Counted from the first letter of the stretch, positions 12,901 through 23,888 are shown. The stretch is DNA of 64,000 nucleotides from Luidia sarsii (GCA_949987565.1 OX465116.1:620001-684000), one strand, 5' to 3'. The notes: generated by a model from the letters alone, not told the origin. Numbers and translations are program-made.

Positions 12901-13677
12901 TCAGGCACACAGTGACACAGAAGTTCTGAAAATCATGTTTGCTTACAATACTGGCAATAGGCTGAACCATATACTGTATATGCAAATGGCAAAAATGAAA
13001 CTTAAAAAAATCATAATAAAATTAAAATCGAAAATAAAACCCAAACAAATCATAATATTGAAAATAAAACCAAAATAATGAAGAGTAATTATGTTCAATT
13101 TATTTGAATAAATCTATCTGCGTTTTGTATGAGTCATTATGAACTTGGTTGAAATACAGTAATTCCTCGTGACAAAATGTAAATTATTTTGTATTTCACT
13201 ATTTGTAAACAATGTCAATGGCCACCCATTGAATTAAGGCTATGTCAGACGGGTGCCCTTCAAATTCTGCCAAACAAATGTCAAAATCAAGCTAAAGACC
13301 CACATTTTATCCAATTTGTGGTCCTATTTCCTATAGACAACCCCTGAAAAACTCCTTTATTTCTTATGACTTAGTAATGTCGGTAGATAACAGCTGCAAA
13401 AAGTTAAACAAAATTTAAAACCCCTGGCTGTGCGTGTGCATTGCATTGGCCCTACGGTAATCACGCGTACAAACAATGCAGAATAACAATAAAACCCTCT
13501 ACAACTATCGCAGTTTCCTTGCAAAATAACGTAAAATCTTATCTCACCACAATGAGCATAGCCTATAGCTGTCTCCAGGTCAACGATGGACACCTCCGGC
13601 AGCTGAAGATGCTCTCCATAGCGCTCTAGAAAGGAGCAAACTACGGCAAAATCGGGAAATGTTTTCACAGACGCCAT
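2951..13677 (-). CDS. RSF1: Remodeling and spacing factor 1 (RSF1/HBXAP), 13 coding exons
   Basis: RSF1 is the histone-binding partner of the ISWI ATPase SMARCA5/SNF2H in the nuclear RSF nucleosome-spacing complex. Coding exons on the minus strand: 13677-13548, 12747-12656, 12126-12031, 11287-11159, 10609-10533, 10063-9921, 9073-7584, 7140-7036, 6497-6357, 6011-5654, 5113-4921, 4433-4219, 3759-2951. Phases agree at every junction and give 1325 residues (human RSF1 is about 1440). The N-terminus has the family phrase FAVVCSFLERYG. Exons 3-5 carry the WHIM-like block (FLCEIQFDDN, GRDKMGLVYW). The PHD finger (about residues 706-753) spans the exon 7/8 junction, with CCKCG, LLCDKCDSGYH and WYCPNC. 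Conserved ISYKFEDFD and RGKDIST follow, and the C-terminus has the family phrase VTDLVEFV. Exon 7 holds a 20-unit acidic repeat. The start codon lies in an AAAATGGCG context. Identification is from family knowledge. Exon borders are inferred from GT/AG and phase. Confidence 0.95.
3842..4013 (-). mobile_element. Palindromic retroposon family 1, full copy with target duplication
   Basis: A perfect inverted repeat with 58-bp arms (3896-3953 and 3955-4012, 1-nt spacer) adjoins a unique tail (3842-3895) that reads GCAAACTGCTTACTGAC near its end. The element is flanked by a 13-bp direct duplication, CAAATACAAAAAT, at 3829-3841 and 4014-4026. It lies in the last RSF1 intron. Polarity (tail is 3') comes from the truncated copy at 10654-10765. 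It is almost identical to the copies at 30869 and 46170, so the family was active recently. Confidence 0.9.
4080..4185. mobile_element. Family 1 retroposon, decayed copy
   Basis: Fragments of the family 1 arm occur twice (TAGCAGGACCTTTCT and TAGCAGAACCTTTCTCAAAG) with GTTTCAATAC and GGTTTGAAACATC. The palindrome is broken and no target duplication is visible. Confidence 0.6.
4500..4625 (-). mobile_element. tRNA-derived SINE fragment
   Basis: On the minus strand a perfect RNA polymerase III B box, GGTTCGAATCC (4566-4556), follows a tRNA-like segment (GATTGAGATGTCTGCATATG, then GCAGAAGTTGCA) resembling an A-box-to-anticodon region. No intact tRNA cloverleaf can be formed, so I call a SINE rather than a tRNA gene. 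It lies in an RSF1 intron. Confidence 0.6.
5341..5460. mobile_element. Family 1 retroposon, decayed copy
   Basis: The family tail is recognisable (GTGCAAACTGCTCACTGACT), followed by a degenerate arm pair (CCTGACACTTCCAATTCTGG and CCAGCAAGAATTGAAAC). A 27-bp unit (ATCAGATAAGATTAAAATG and onward) is repeated about 2.5 times just downstream at 5473-5540. Confidence 0.6.
6640..6725 (-). mobile_element. tRNA-like SINE fragment with A box
   Basis: The minus strand reads CGTAGCTCAGGTGGTAGAAT (around 6712-6693), an excellent tRNA A-box region. The B box is degenerate. It is the head of a tRNA-derived SINE in an RSF1 intron. A (CAAT)n microsatellite follows at about 6879-6908. Confidence 0.55.
8030..8509 (-). 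repeat. 24-bp coding minisatellite in RSF1 exon 7 (20 units of 8 residues)
   Basis: Twenty consecutive 24-bp units encode DTDKKDCE and variants (QSG, ESG, NDCG, ASG endings), in frame throughout and with no indels. They fall at roughly residues 410-570, in the acidic disordered middle of the protein. The 24-bp period is a multiple of three, so copy-number change would keep the reading frame. The near-identity of units points to recent expansion. Vertebrate RSF1 is acidic here but I know of no such repeat in it. Confidence 0.95.
9532..9672 (-). mobile_element. Family 1 retroposon, diverged copy
   Basis: The tail (ATGTTGCAAACTGACTGAC) and both arms (GATCCTAGCAGGACCTTTC and GAAAGGTCCTACTAGGA) are present but several positions differ from the young copies. 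A more decayed fragment lies at 9780-9870. Confidence 0.75.
10654..10765 (+). mobile_element. Family 1 retroposon, 5'-truncated copy with target duplication
   Basis: Only one arm (starting GCCTTTGAGAAAGGTCCTGC) and the complete tail ending near GCAACATTTTTGTATAT are present. The copy is still flanked by a 16-bp imperfect direct duplication (10638-10653 and 10766-10781, GAAGTACAAACACTTT versus GAAGTATGCACACTTT). Loss of one end with flanking duplications kept is the signature of 5' truncation during target-primed reverse transcription. It therefore fixes the tail as the 3' end of the family. Confidence 0.85.
11687..11881 (+). mobile_element. Palindromic retroposon family 2, short form, with 12-bp target duplication
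   Basis: An inverted repeat centred near 11768 has arms including GGTGACACCATGTTTATCAT and AAGAGCCGGTGACTC. It is followed by a unique tail with CACCATGCAAACCTTCA. A 12-bp duplication GAAACAGATTTA flanks it (11675-11686 and 11882-11893). It lies in an RSF1 intron. Unlike the copy at 43569 it lacks the central part with the CTGACGA/GAAACGTT hairpins. Confidence 0.9.
12795..12925. mobile_element. Family 1 retroposon, decayed copy
   Basis: The arm remnants AGGGTCTGACATTTC and AAAGGTCCTGATAGGATCAA, plus AACATCAGGC, mark an old copy in the first RSF1 intron. No target duplication is visible. Confidence 0.55.
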
Positions 13678-14207
13678 TTTTATTTGTAATGAGTTTAATG
13701 GCAAAAATTTCCCAACGTCGCCGAAGAGGGCGCTAGTCAATGAGACCACTCTATCTGACACAAGTGTACAGAAATCTGATACAGTATCTTCAAACAAACT
13801 TCTTTCTCTACATTATTTTCTAAAGATTCGTCGATACAATTACAAGCCTAATTTATGTCTAAAGAGAGTATGTCCTACTTGACTATCTTACATTAAGGCA
13901 ATGTGCGATAACCCCTTTCAATACAGTAATAATTATTTGAAGATATGTACAGTATACGATTTTGTGTGGCAAAAAATGCCGTTCGCACGACACAGAAAAA
14001 AATCCAGTTTGCATTGGTTTTAATGACCATTCTTATCTTATTCTAACGACGAAACCGATTATTTATGACACATCCTGAAAGATGATTATAGATCACATCT
14101 AACCGGATATTCGAATGGAAAGTTTGTTAGGGCGACTGGCATTAATTATGTTACGTAATATCTTTGTCACAGCAGGTTATATAAAGGGTTTGTGGCAGTC
14201 ATCACGT
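13678..14207. promoter_or_regulatory. Divergent promoter region between RSF1 and the first apextrin gene
   Basis: About 800 bp separate the two start codons. Near RSF1 lies AGAGGGCGCTA (13725-13735), a CTCF-like core that recurs at other promoters in this window. Near the apextrin gene lies a TATA box, TATATAAA (14178-14185). The RSF1 side has no TATA box, as expected for a housekeeping promoter. Confidence 0.6.
14178..14185 (+). promoter_or_regulatory. TATA box of the MACPF-ApeC apextrin gene
   Basis: TATATAAA followed by AGG predicts a transcription start near 14208. A short untranslated exon would then end at 14227 (CAGG|GTAAGA), with a 259-bp 5' UTR intron to the acceptor TCTCGCAG at 14486, six bases before the start codon. 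A TATA promoter fits an inducible or tissue-restricted gene. Confidence 0.6.
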
Positions 14208-14491
14208 TGGTCGTACGACTGCACAGGGTAAGAACTGTTCGCTTGATCAGAACAATATTTTAGTCATTGTATCGAATTTCACATTAAAATCTCATGTACA
14301 AATAATGATGATTGTTTATTTAGATGAATTATCGTATGATTTTGTCTTGATCATAATGATTTCCTTTCATCCATATTGGAATAATATTGAAGTCAGTTGT
14401 TCACCCATGGGTTCACACATCCATCCAGCGATCACAGATCCATCCATCCATTGAATTATTTATTCCAAATCATTGTTTTCTCGCAGACACC

Positions 14492-17400
14492 ATGTTTCGG
14501 ATCATTCTTCTGATGTTGTCGGTCTTTATTGTCGACAAGACGAGTGCACATCCTATTTCACCGGGGGTGCTCGCCCTACTCGGGAATGGATATAATATTC
14601 TTTGGGGAAATCCAGATGGCGACTTGCAGAGTGGCGACCCCGGGATGCTGAAAAATCTGTTCGAAGTAAGATGATCTAGGTTATTTCTTAATTCAGTAAT
14701 TACCTTCACCAAATGGAATATGCGTTTATTTTGTCTGAAAAGGAGCAAAATGAAATTTGGGTAGATTCTGGACAGTCAAGGAGTGATCACTCGGATCATT
14801 ATGATAATCAAAACAATTGATTTTTGAAATGAAACGTAGGTTTCAAGTGACGGGCAAAACTACACACCGGACCTAGTGGAATTTGACATCGGAGACAATT
14901 GTGAATTTTCTTCTACGACTGTCATCTTTGAAGGAACAAGAAGCTATCAGGACTACCTCAAGAAGTTCGTCCAAATTCTTGGTAAATGGAAATATATGTA
15001 TAATTGTTAGCATTTTGTTTCTGTTATAATCATGCAGGAATAATGTAACTATACATGCAGTATGTTTGGACCAAGGATAGAATTTGCTTATGTTCAAACA
15101 GAAAACTCAATTGCCATTACGACTTTGCTTCGTCTGCAGCAATGCCCTTCACAAAATTATAAATCAGTGGACGAAACTTAAAGTGTAATATCCATGAATA
15201 CGCCAGTGCCTGGCGTTCGATTCCACTGCAATGCAAGCATACAGGACCTTTCTCAAAGTCACCATAGGTCCTTAATACACATGAATATCAGGAATTAACT
15301 CAGTTAGCGCAGACCATAATATTACTATAATTATTATTATTATACGAACAAGGAAAGTGGTGATTGGGAGCGATTCCACCATGCACCATGACCTCCCAAC
15401 GCCTGCAATTAACTATCACCGCCATCCTTCAGTTAGTCACGTTCGGTTTGTTACAAAAAAGGCCTTTGGTTTTTACTTTTCCATAACAGAGGCCTATTTT
15501 GTGGACAAGTTGGTGTCCTGCACGTCAGTCAAAATGGCGGTCAAACGTTCCGCAGCAAAACTGGAGATTAAACAATCTTTTCACGGACAAAGAACTGTAT
15601 AATAATCAAAGATAAGACTATCGCTCGATAGCAATTTAGGAATCGAAAATACAATTAGATCTGCTAATTAGTGTCAAATATTTATATAAAACCTTCATAT
15701 CACTGTTGACGATACAGATTAGTCTAAAGCTCTAAAACTTCCTGCTAGAATATTCCAGACACCTGTTTAAAGTCTGCACATTCCCAGAACAGCCAAATAA
15801 AACGTTTTCCTTTTTTTTCCCGACAAACCTTGAACAAATCCGATTAAAATGAAAAAAAGAAGAAGATATGATCCCCAAGTCTGATGACAAATATATAACT
15901 AAAGCGAGCATTATAGGGCCTATTGGATTACAAGCCTCATTTTCAGAATCTTTATTAATTTGTATTGTCATAGAAATTAATTGTCAACCCAAATCAGCAC
16001 ATAGTTGTTATTATTGTTATTGTAATGAACTGTTCACTTTGCATGCAGGAGAACAAAGGGATGCCTTCACTGGTTACGAATTTTCAGAAAGCGCAAGTAA
16101 GTGAAACTCTTAGATTATAGGCTAATAATTATCGTATTGTAAATTATCGCATGATTTATCTATGCCATGGGCCACTCAGACGTGTCGTAATTTAAATCGG
16201 ATTAAGAAGCACCCTTATTATTTAGTTAAGAATCACGCAAAATAAATTGTTGTAAACAGCAAGCAATTTGATGACTTGAAAATGTCGAATCATATAAAGG
16301 GTCCGATATTTCGATCCAAAACGGACTTTTCTCAAAGACAAAATTCATTATTTTGAATAAACTGAAAACAATACGGCACTAAAGTGAAATGTAAGAACAT
16401 AATCCCCCCCCATTTGAAAGAAATTCCACCATCTCTCTTGATTACAGAGTTCATCCGCATGAGCGCATCCATGAAGGAAAGCCACCACGTGTTCATGGAT
16501 GACGTCACAACCTGTCAACTCGGACAGGCAAAAGTCATCGGGAACCCAACGCTCTCGCGAGATCTCGTGAGAGACGTTTGTTCTCTGCCAGCTACCTTCG
16601 ACTTGTATGAATACATCAAGTTCTTGGATACGTGGGGAACAGTAAGCTTAAAATAATTGGTGTCGATGCATTTAACTAATCAAGAAATCGAAATCAATCC
16701 AAACAAACCCAGAGATTCCTATGCATTCAATAAAATGCATTATTCTTTCAATTATTGAAACAGCTTTGATTCACGAAGATAACAAAACAGATCATCGTCA
16801 AGACGCATTAATTTTACAATTCACATAATAATTGTTTTTGTCTACAGCACGTGGTTACACAAGTGGGTGTGGGCTCCAAGGTGACGAGACGGTATCAAAC
16901 AAACCACGGAGATCTGGTCAAAATGGCCAGAAATCTAGTAAGTACACAATCACTTCCAAGAACAAACAATTGGATAAATACCTGAGATAATAATGCTCAT
17001 TGCAGGAAAGAATAGCTACTTGACAATATATATATTTTAATTTACAGATGAACTGAACTGATGGTTGTCTTTTTTAACAATCGCTTGAGCCAATAAAATT
17101 CATGTTGCATAAATGTGATTTCATATAGGCATAGGTTTCTTCCTTTTGTTTTGATTGAAGAAGAATCTCAGGATGGATGGTAACATCGTCTCAGTAGACA
17201 TGAACGATTTGAACAAGAACTTGGACTTGAAGCCCGCCCTCTTTGGAGATATTGTGGAAATCTTGACGGCTGGAGACGTGGCTAAGTCTGAGCCAATTTC
17301 GATTGGATTGATGGGAATCGATGAGGTCTTCAGTATCGATTATTGGCGGCAGATGGACCGATATGTATCGGAGGGGCTTTGCCAAGAGGATGCGCATCTT

Positions 17401-18651
17401 TATCTTAGAAAGCAGAAGTTGAATCTTCATGAAGCAATGCGAGTTTATCCAAGATGGCACGACGCGGAAATCTCCATCGGTAGGCTCGTCTAAACATCCC
17501 ATCATATTTCAAACCATGTTTTCACCGAAAAAACCCAACTCAAACCTATCAGCATTTTAAGTCGTAAAAAAAGTGCATTTGTGAAGCTTTTTCAATAATT
17601 TTCACATTCGTAATTTTAGAAACCCTTTTGTAACGGTCATAACGATTCAATTGTTATGAATGAGTTTGTTTTCTTGTATTGATGTTTGAAGTCCAAGTCA
17701 ACTCACATTTTACCAATTTTTTGTAAAATGGTTATTGTGTATGTAGATGCTGTTGTCCAGACAACCATCACGTGGCCTGTTGGGACCTACGGGCTGCCAA
17801 TGACCAATAGTCTGTCCGGATGCCCCAACTCCGCCTTCTATTGGCAGACCGGACGAAGATACCAAGACACACAGGATCTGTTCCCTAGCAACGACTGGTC
17901 CAATCCCTGCCATCTGCTGGGTCCTTACGCCAAAAACAACATGCAGCAGAACTTCTGCACCAAGACCCAACGCACGCTGTCTGAGGGAGACGCACTGGAA
18001 TGGCATGCCGGACAGTATTGCATATTCAAGAAGGGGGCGTGCCCTACTGGTAAGAGGAAGATTGGACAGATCAATGCTTCAACCAGACGTTCAGGTTCAA
18101 ATACCAGTCTGATTCAATCCTAGCCCTCTGATTGGCTGATAGTTGTTGTTTTAAAGTCAAGTAATCTAATTATGTTGAGGGAACATTATTTAGAGAGAAT
18201 GTTGTACTCGACATTTTGTATAATGTTCATAATGTCAAGACAATCGAACATGAAAAACGTCAATCATATAATGTTAACTTGGTCTTTTTGACGGGTTGCA
18301 GGTTTCAGCGAAGGTTGGATTAAATGGGACGATCAAGATATACTCAACTCTAACAGTGCGAGTGGTGAGCTACCAGACGGTGTGTATGATCATAACACAC
18401 TCATCTATTACTGCTGTAGAGAGGATGGGGATACATCCACACCCATCTTACTGCCCACCGCGGACCCCTTCTTCCTCTTCAGAATGAACGACGAGTGCCA
18501 AGCTGTGCAGGGAATGACATTGCAGGAGGAATGGTTTAAATGGGATGGAGAGGATGACGTCATTGATATCCATAGATACTCGGGAGGGTCACACCCTCAA
18601 CTCGATAGTCGAGATGACGACCATAAGTTGTACTACTGCTATTATTACTAG
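14492..18651 (+). CDS. Apextrin: secreted MACPF plus ApeC protein, 8 coding exons
   Basis: Coding exons: 14492-14665, 14840-14981, 16049-16096, 16448-16641, 16848-16937, 17161-17479, 17747-18049, 18302-18651. Phases agree and give 539 residues. Residues 1 to about 19 form a signal peptide (MFRIILLMLSVFIVDKTSA). The MACPF part (to about 320) includes the family signature around YIKFLDTWGTH (WGTH at 184-187), split by an intron. From about 332 to the end is the ApeC domain, with WPVGTYGLPM, GRRYQDTQD, QNFCTKT, CCREDGD and a Tyr-rich C-terminus (YYCYYY). MACPF proteins can form membrane pores. Amphioxus ApeC proteins bind bacterial cell-wall components, and sea-urchin apextrin was first described as an apical extracellular-matrix protein. 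Whether this one is an immune effector or a matrix protein cannot be told from sequence. Exon 3 (48 nt) is the least certain exon. Confidence 0.88.
15000..16040. other. Intron 2 of the apextrin gene, no internal gene
   Basis: This 1.07-kb intron has short open frames (15357-15602 and 15732-15971) with no recognisable domain. Decayed family 1 repeat traces occur near 15240 (ACAGGACCTTTCTCAAAG) and again in the next intron near 16300 (GATATTTCGATCC). Confidence 0.5.
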
Positions 18652-19727
18652 TTCAACACCCAATCCAACATCGGCTACTCCTAGGTGATTTGCAATCTTA
18701 ATGACAAGCTATTATATGCAATCTAAAAATTGGTCTAAATATCAGCTGGTTAACATTGTTGGTTTCAATGACAAACTCCCAACATTTCTGAGAAACCCAA
18801 ACCAAGGATAGGGCCAATGATGACGTTTTCAAAATGTCCGTTCTGTTCTGATCTTTACCCATACAAACTTTAGTCCACATTATAATAACTATAATTTTGC
18901 AGACTATTCTCCTGGATTAGAAGTCTCGTCAACAAGACTTTTGTTGCAAACTTCAGGAATTCCAAATCATGTGTATCTCTCCATGATTGGCACAGTCCTA
19001 TTAAAACAAGAAATATGATTCCATTATCAGTTTATCTTATCGTTTCATTGGCGTCAGGTGATTGTTCCATTAATTACGATGATGTTATCTTCAAACTTCA
19101 AATTCCAATTCATTGATGTCCATTACGTCTCAAGCGCTAGTTTTAATGACAAGGAGCTGCCACCCATCAAGTGCAAATCATGTCAATCAATGTATTAATC
19201 AATACAAAATGACTGTCATTGGTTGTTAAGAAAATAATGAAAACAAACTATCAGCGGCAGATTTGACCCTCGGATCCAAGGGAACGCTAAAGGTATATTA
19301 GTAGCATGGAAAATTGCACAAAGATGTCAGTCTACGAGCGAACTGCTTAATAACATTTTTGACGGAAGACTTTCCTACTGAGGGTCCAGGGAAAAGGTAA
19401 GAACCAGTTTTAATTACAGAACGGTGTTCTAAATTGGACCGTTTTTGTCCATAAGCAAAATATCACAGAAAGGGTAGTGCCGACTTGCTTGTTTACTGCT
19501 AGAACGTTGAGAATCGAAGAGGGCTAAATTCCAAGAATGACGAAAAATATTTAGGCCATACGGATATGATTTGCTTTACAATGGAGCTTTTGACTTCGAA
19601 GTTCTTTGGGACTATTATCTTTCAATCAAACAAAGAAAAGGAACTGATTGGTTAACCTCAAAGGATTTATGAAAAGAGCTTTCCAGAAAATTGACTAGAA
19701 CCAATCGGTATCACTCTTATTCCACAG
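18652..19727. other. Intergenic region and upstream region of the second apextrin-like gene
   Basis: No gene is seen between the first apextrin stop and the next gene. By analogy with the first gene, a 5' UTR exon probably ends at 19396 (GAAAAG|GTAAGAAC). Its intron would end at the acceptor ATTCCACAG at 19727, seven bases before the next start codon. A weak TATA-like TATATTA lies near 19294. Confidence 0.45.
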
Positions 19728-19734
19728 CGACACT

Positions 19735-20976
19735 ATGACCAGCTATTTAGGCGTGTTCGTCATAGCAACGGTCACCGTCGTCTTGACAACGGTGTCCAGC
19801 GCTCAACTACCAAGTTCCTGGCCCAAGGGAACGTACGCCCTCCCAATGGCAGACAGCGGTTGTCCAAACAGTCACTATGACTGGAAGACAGGCTGGAGAT
19901 ACCAAGACACTCAAGATTTTCTGGCTGGCAACAAGTGGTCGAAGCCGATCCATCTCATGGGACCATGGTCGGCATCGAACGTGCAGCAGAACTTCTGTGT
20001 GAAGACGACGCATGAGATGGCAGGAGGTTCCGATCCTGACTGGGGCAGTGGACAGTACTGCATCTTCAAGAAGGGAACGCTGTGCCCTGACCGTAAGCAA
20101 AGATTCCATCTAATCAAATTAGAAAGCCATACAAACATGGTGCAATCTGCTTGCTGGCATAGATGACCAAAATGTAAATCTCAAAATTGTACAGGGTCTG
20201 AAACTTCCATCATACAATGAAGTTTCCCAAAAACAAATCGAGGCGGTCCTAATCTTCGAACATAACTTTAAATCCTTGAAATTCAAAGTCAATGGGCATT
20301 TAAATTTTGGTTAAATTTGCAAAGAAATGTCGAATGTCATGATTGATATTGAGAAATGGTCACTATGCTCCCTCGTAAACGGTTCTGACACTTTTCAGAA
20401 CCAGATGACGCCCTCAAGCTCATCATTATTATTCCTGATCACTGAGCAAGTAAACATTCTCGAAAAACATCTACAATCCATAGGAAGCAGGTTGATTTCA
20501 ATCAATTAAAGATTTCACTCTGAGAGCCGAATTCATAACTGGGTAAAGCAATCAATGATTGCCGGTCTACAGGTGACAGAAATCAAACCAATCGTGCATT
20601 TTCTCAAAATGTTCATCCACTGACAGGTTTCAGCGAAGGATGGATCTTGTGGGACGACCAGGACTTGGTCAATAACAATGACTACAGCGGAGAGCTTCCT
20701 GAGGGTGTGTACGACCGCGACACTAAGATGTACTTCTGCTGTCGTGAGGATGGGGATGAGGGCACTCCGTTGACCCTACCCGTGGATCAACCATTCTTCC
20801 TCTTCCGTAAAAATGGCCACTGTCAGAGTGTGGACAGAATGACCATGCTGGAGCAGTGGTTTAAATGGGACGGGGAAGATGACCTCATAGATCTGACCAA
20901 GTATAAAGGTGGTATTGTCCCTGATCTGGACAGTAAAGGAAACGATCACAAACTCATTTACTGTTATTACTATTAA
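19735..20976 (+). CDS. Apextrin-like protein, signal peptide plus ApeC domain only
   Basis: Two coding exons (19735-20092, 20627-20976) encode 235 residues. A signal peptide (about residues 1-23, ending VSSA) leads straight into an ApeC domain beginning WPKGTYALPM. The conserved phrases follow: GWRYQDTQD, QNFCVKT, GQYCIFKKGTLCPD, FSEGW, YFCCREDGD, PFFLFRKNGHCQSV and YCYYY. There is no MACPF part. The intron splits the domain at the same position and phase as in the first gene, and exon 2 is 350 nt in all three genes, so they are tandem duplicates. The likely role is as a secreted lectin-like or cell-wall-binding protein. AATAAA at 21050-21055 is a good polyadenylation signal. Confidence 0.93.
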
Positions 20977-22029
20977 ATGAAAGTGGGATAAAAAACTGGA
21001 AACAAAATGATGTTTACAACCTATGGATGGAATTCACAGACATCGATATAATAAATACCCATTGACTAATTATGATTTCACAAGGAGATAATGAATAATG
21101 AGCTGTATCTGACTACATAATTGCGTAAATTATAAGAAGGGAATGTCTAACACGTGCCCACAGACAGGGATCTCGAGGTAGGCCCTCGACAAACACTTGC
21201 TTATTATGGCAAAAAATCATAACACTCTTTAAAACATAGGCCTAAACATCATTACACTAGGTCTACAAGCTACCGAACTTAACAATTAGATGAAACAGAC
21301 AATGGAACGTAATGTAAGCTGGGGTAATGGTTAAGACATCAAAAATGTGCAAAATTATCTAGAAAAGTGATTACTCCAGACGAGAGACTTTGAAGGATTT
21401 GAATCGATGCAATGTCCTCAACTGTTGTCAGGATAATAAATTGATGACACGCCCTCAACGTCAAATACTGAGTCAGGTGAAATAATTATTTCAAAGTTGT
21501 TGCCCTTGCCTGAACCGAAGCCGTGTGACGTCACGAAGCGTGCTAATTACTTTTGAATATTTAATGAAAGTTGGGGCATTTTTATAATTTAATTTCAAGG
21601 AATGGTAATACATGTACCTAGGCCTATAAGGCCTACAGTACACGAAAATAAAGACACTCAACAAACCAATGAGCACTATTTCGTTAATTTCGTTCCAAAC
21701 CGTTCCAAATTATAACCGAATGACTCACATTTTCGAGCAAAAACACAGCTTGACATACTGTACGGCAAAATAATCATGAAAAGATTTTGCATCAATCATT
21801 TATGACAACCTGTAATGACACAGTCCCAAGTCCAACATAAAGTTTAGGTTTACGCGTTATCGACCGAGACCAACTGACGTCCGTCAATCATTTTGTTCAC
21901 GATACGATAAAGTATGTTGTCAATCGGAGACACGTGGGCAAGTGCCAACAATTACCGGGGTTAATAAAAGTGAACAATTGTCGAAGCCTTCACTGAAGTG
22001 ACTGACGATCGTGAGGAACGACCAAAAAG
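20977..22029. other. 3' UTR, intergenic DNA and upstream region of the third apextrin-like gene
   Basis: After the polyadenylation signal at 21050 I see no gene. A TATA-like TTAATAAAAG near 21961 and a possible 5' UTR exon ending at 22029 (AAAAAG|GTAAGC) suggest the promoter of the third ApeC gene. That gene would then have a 1.86-kb 5' UTR intron to the acceptor TTTGTTTGAG at 23888. Confidence 0.4.
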
Positions 22030-22524
22030 GTAAGCACCGAACCATATTTTATTAGTTTTAATACAAAAGGTATCTCGCAGGCAACAGTCAAGAATGTTCT
22101 ATGGCAATCGTTATGCATTAAACGACCGTCTAAAAAAAACATTTGGAGAAAATTTTGTTTACTTCTCTGATCTTAAAAAGGTGAAGTCTGATGCGTTTCG
22201 ATTTTAGTAGAAACCCTCGCCGGTCGCATATCCACTTCCTCCCAAGGCACGGTCACACAAGCAATTTGAAGCAATCCAGTTGTTTGCAAAATGCGCGCCC
22301 AAAACAAAGCCTTTTCTAAGATTTCTTTTTTAATACCACATAATTCCTCAGGAAACAAATGGTCTCCGGTACGCGTACGGCTCCGGACAGAGATCTAGGT
22401 TATGGTATGCAAGGAGGTTATACGCTCGTAAACCACAGCACGACAGCACTACCACGCCGGATACACGCTATACACAACACGCAGTGCTGCAGCCAAACCA
22501 CACACAACAGTCTGTACGCGTTTC

Positions 22525-22800
22525 AATACATGTACAATACATGTACAGTGTTTGTACTCATGTGTACAGTGTACAGTGTGTACATGTGTACAGTGCAGTA
22601 CATGTACATGTACTCGTACAATGAACTCGTACAATGTACGTACATGTACATGTACATGTATGTACTCGTACAATGAACTCGTACAATGTACATGTACAGT
22701 GTACATGTACACTGTACATGTACGTACATGTACTCGTACAATGTACATGTACATGTACGTACATGTACTATACATGTACGTGTACGAGTACATGTACACG
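22525..22800. repeat. GTACAT-rich satellite, second block
   Basis: Dense overlapping ACATGT, TGTACA and GTACGT palindromes resemble the block at 430-942 but are less regular and interspersed with CTCGTACAATGAA units. The Tyr/Met/Cys/Thr frames on both strands are artefacts. It would lie in the proposed 5' UTR intron of the third ApeC gene. Confidence 0.9.
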
Positions 22801-23888
22801 AGCGTGTGCGCATGCAAGCTGCGGAGCTGCACGTCGGATACCAATCAAGAGGGCAATACGCAAAGTGCCGAGTAGTCCGTAGTCCTCGCGAATTAACGAA
22901 GAACGCAAACAATTCAGGATAACTATAAAATAGCTTATTTTCCATTCTAATTTAGGTCAAAATACTTACATGTGCACCTGGTTAAATTTTAATTTTGTAT
23001 ACATTTGTAGAATTGAAGAGAAACGTGTTTGTTTTGTTTTCTCCACACGAGTTCCACGTTCTGTTTCCCATTGGTTTTGTGCGTGGATTTCGTCGCCTTG
23101 ACCGAGAACAAAATGGCCGCCAGTAGAAATCCAATCAGCCAAAATATCACGTGATTGGTTATGAGCCAATTGATTGGCGCTTCATTGGCAATGGCGAAAA
23201 TGTTGCCTGGAAGTAGAATGTGATGTACTCGAGATAGTCGCTGAGTTGTTTGTCAGTTCACACACAGCGATATCAAAGCGATCCCTTTACTGGCAACTTT
23301 TAGATATTACCATGGAGGAAGGAAAATTCCTTCCTTCCTTCATGATTACTTATGTAGCTAACAATCGCCTCCATGGTGTGACACCATGCAATGCACAGAC
23401 AACTCATTTACTCATTACTTCCACATTTCCAGAGAGAGGATTGCTGCATAGTTGCAAAAGAAGAAACGAAGACAATGAAATCATGCAAATTGATCATTGT
23501 CTTCAGTAATCAGTTGGCAAAATCTGTATAATTATATATATAAAGCCAAGTAAAAAACAAAACATGCTTTTCGTCCCTGCCCTTTGAGGGCTGCCCGGAT
23601 ATTGTTTTTTTTTAAATGCAGTAAAATATACTGAAAAAGTCCACAAATTAATCAATTAAAGGAATACAACACTAAATGACACTGTAATCGTTTTCTTGTC
23701 CAACTTGTCTTTCATTTTAAAAGTGTTTTTGAAGAGTGGAAATACTAAAGGTTGCAGACTTGCAGGAAAAGGTTTTAATTGCAGCCATCTTGAAAAGAAA
23801 TAAAATAAAGAAAGAAAAGGCCCCTTTTTATTCGGCCTATTACAATAGATTGATTGTTGATATTGATTATCATTTTATTTTGTTTGAG
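22801..23888. other. Non-coding DNA upstream of the third apextrin-like gene
   Basis: One 111-codon plus-strand frame (23174-23509) is open but has no signal peptide, motif or splice support, so I do not call it. The rest is AT-rich and featureless. Confidence 0.45.

Noticed and set aside
23174..23509. 111-codon plus-strand frame between ApeC genes
   Set aside because: No recognisable domain, and it lies within the likely 5' UTR intron of the next gene. Its composition gives no support.
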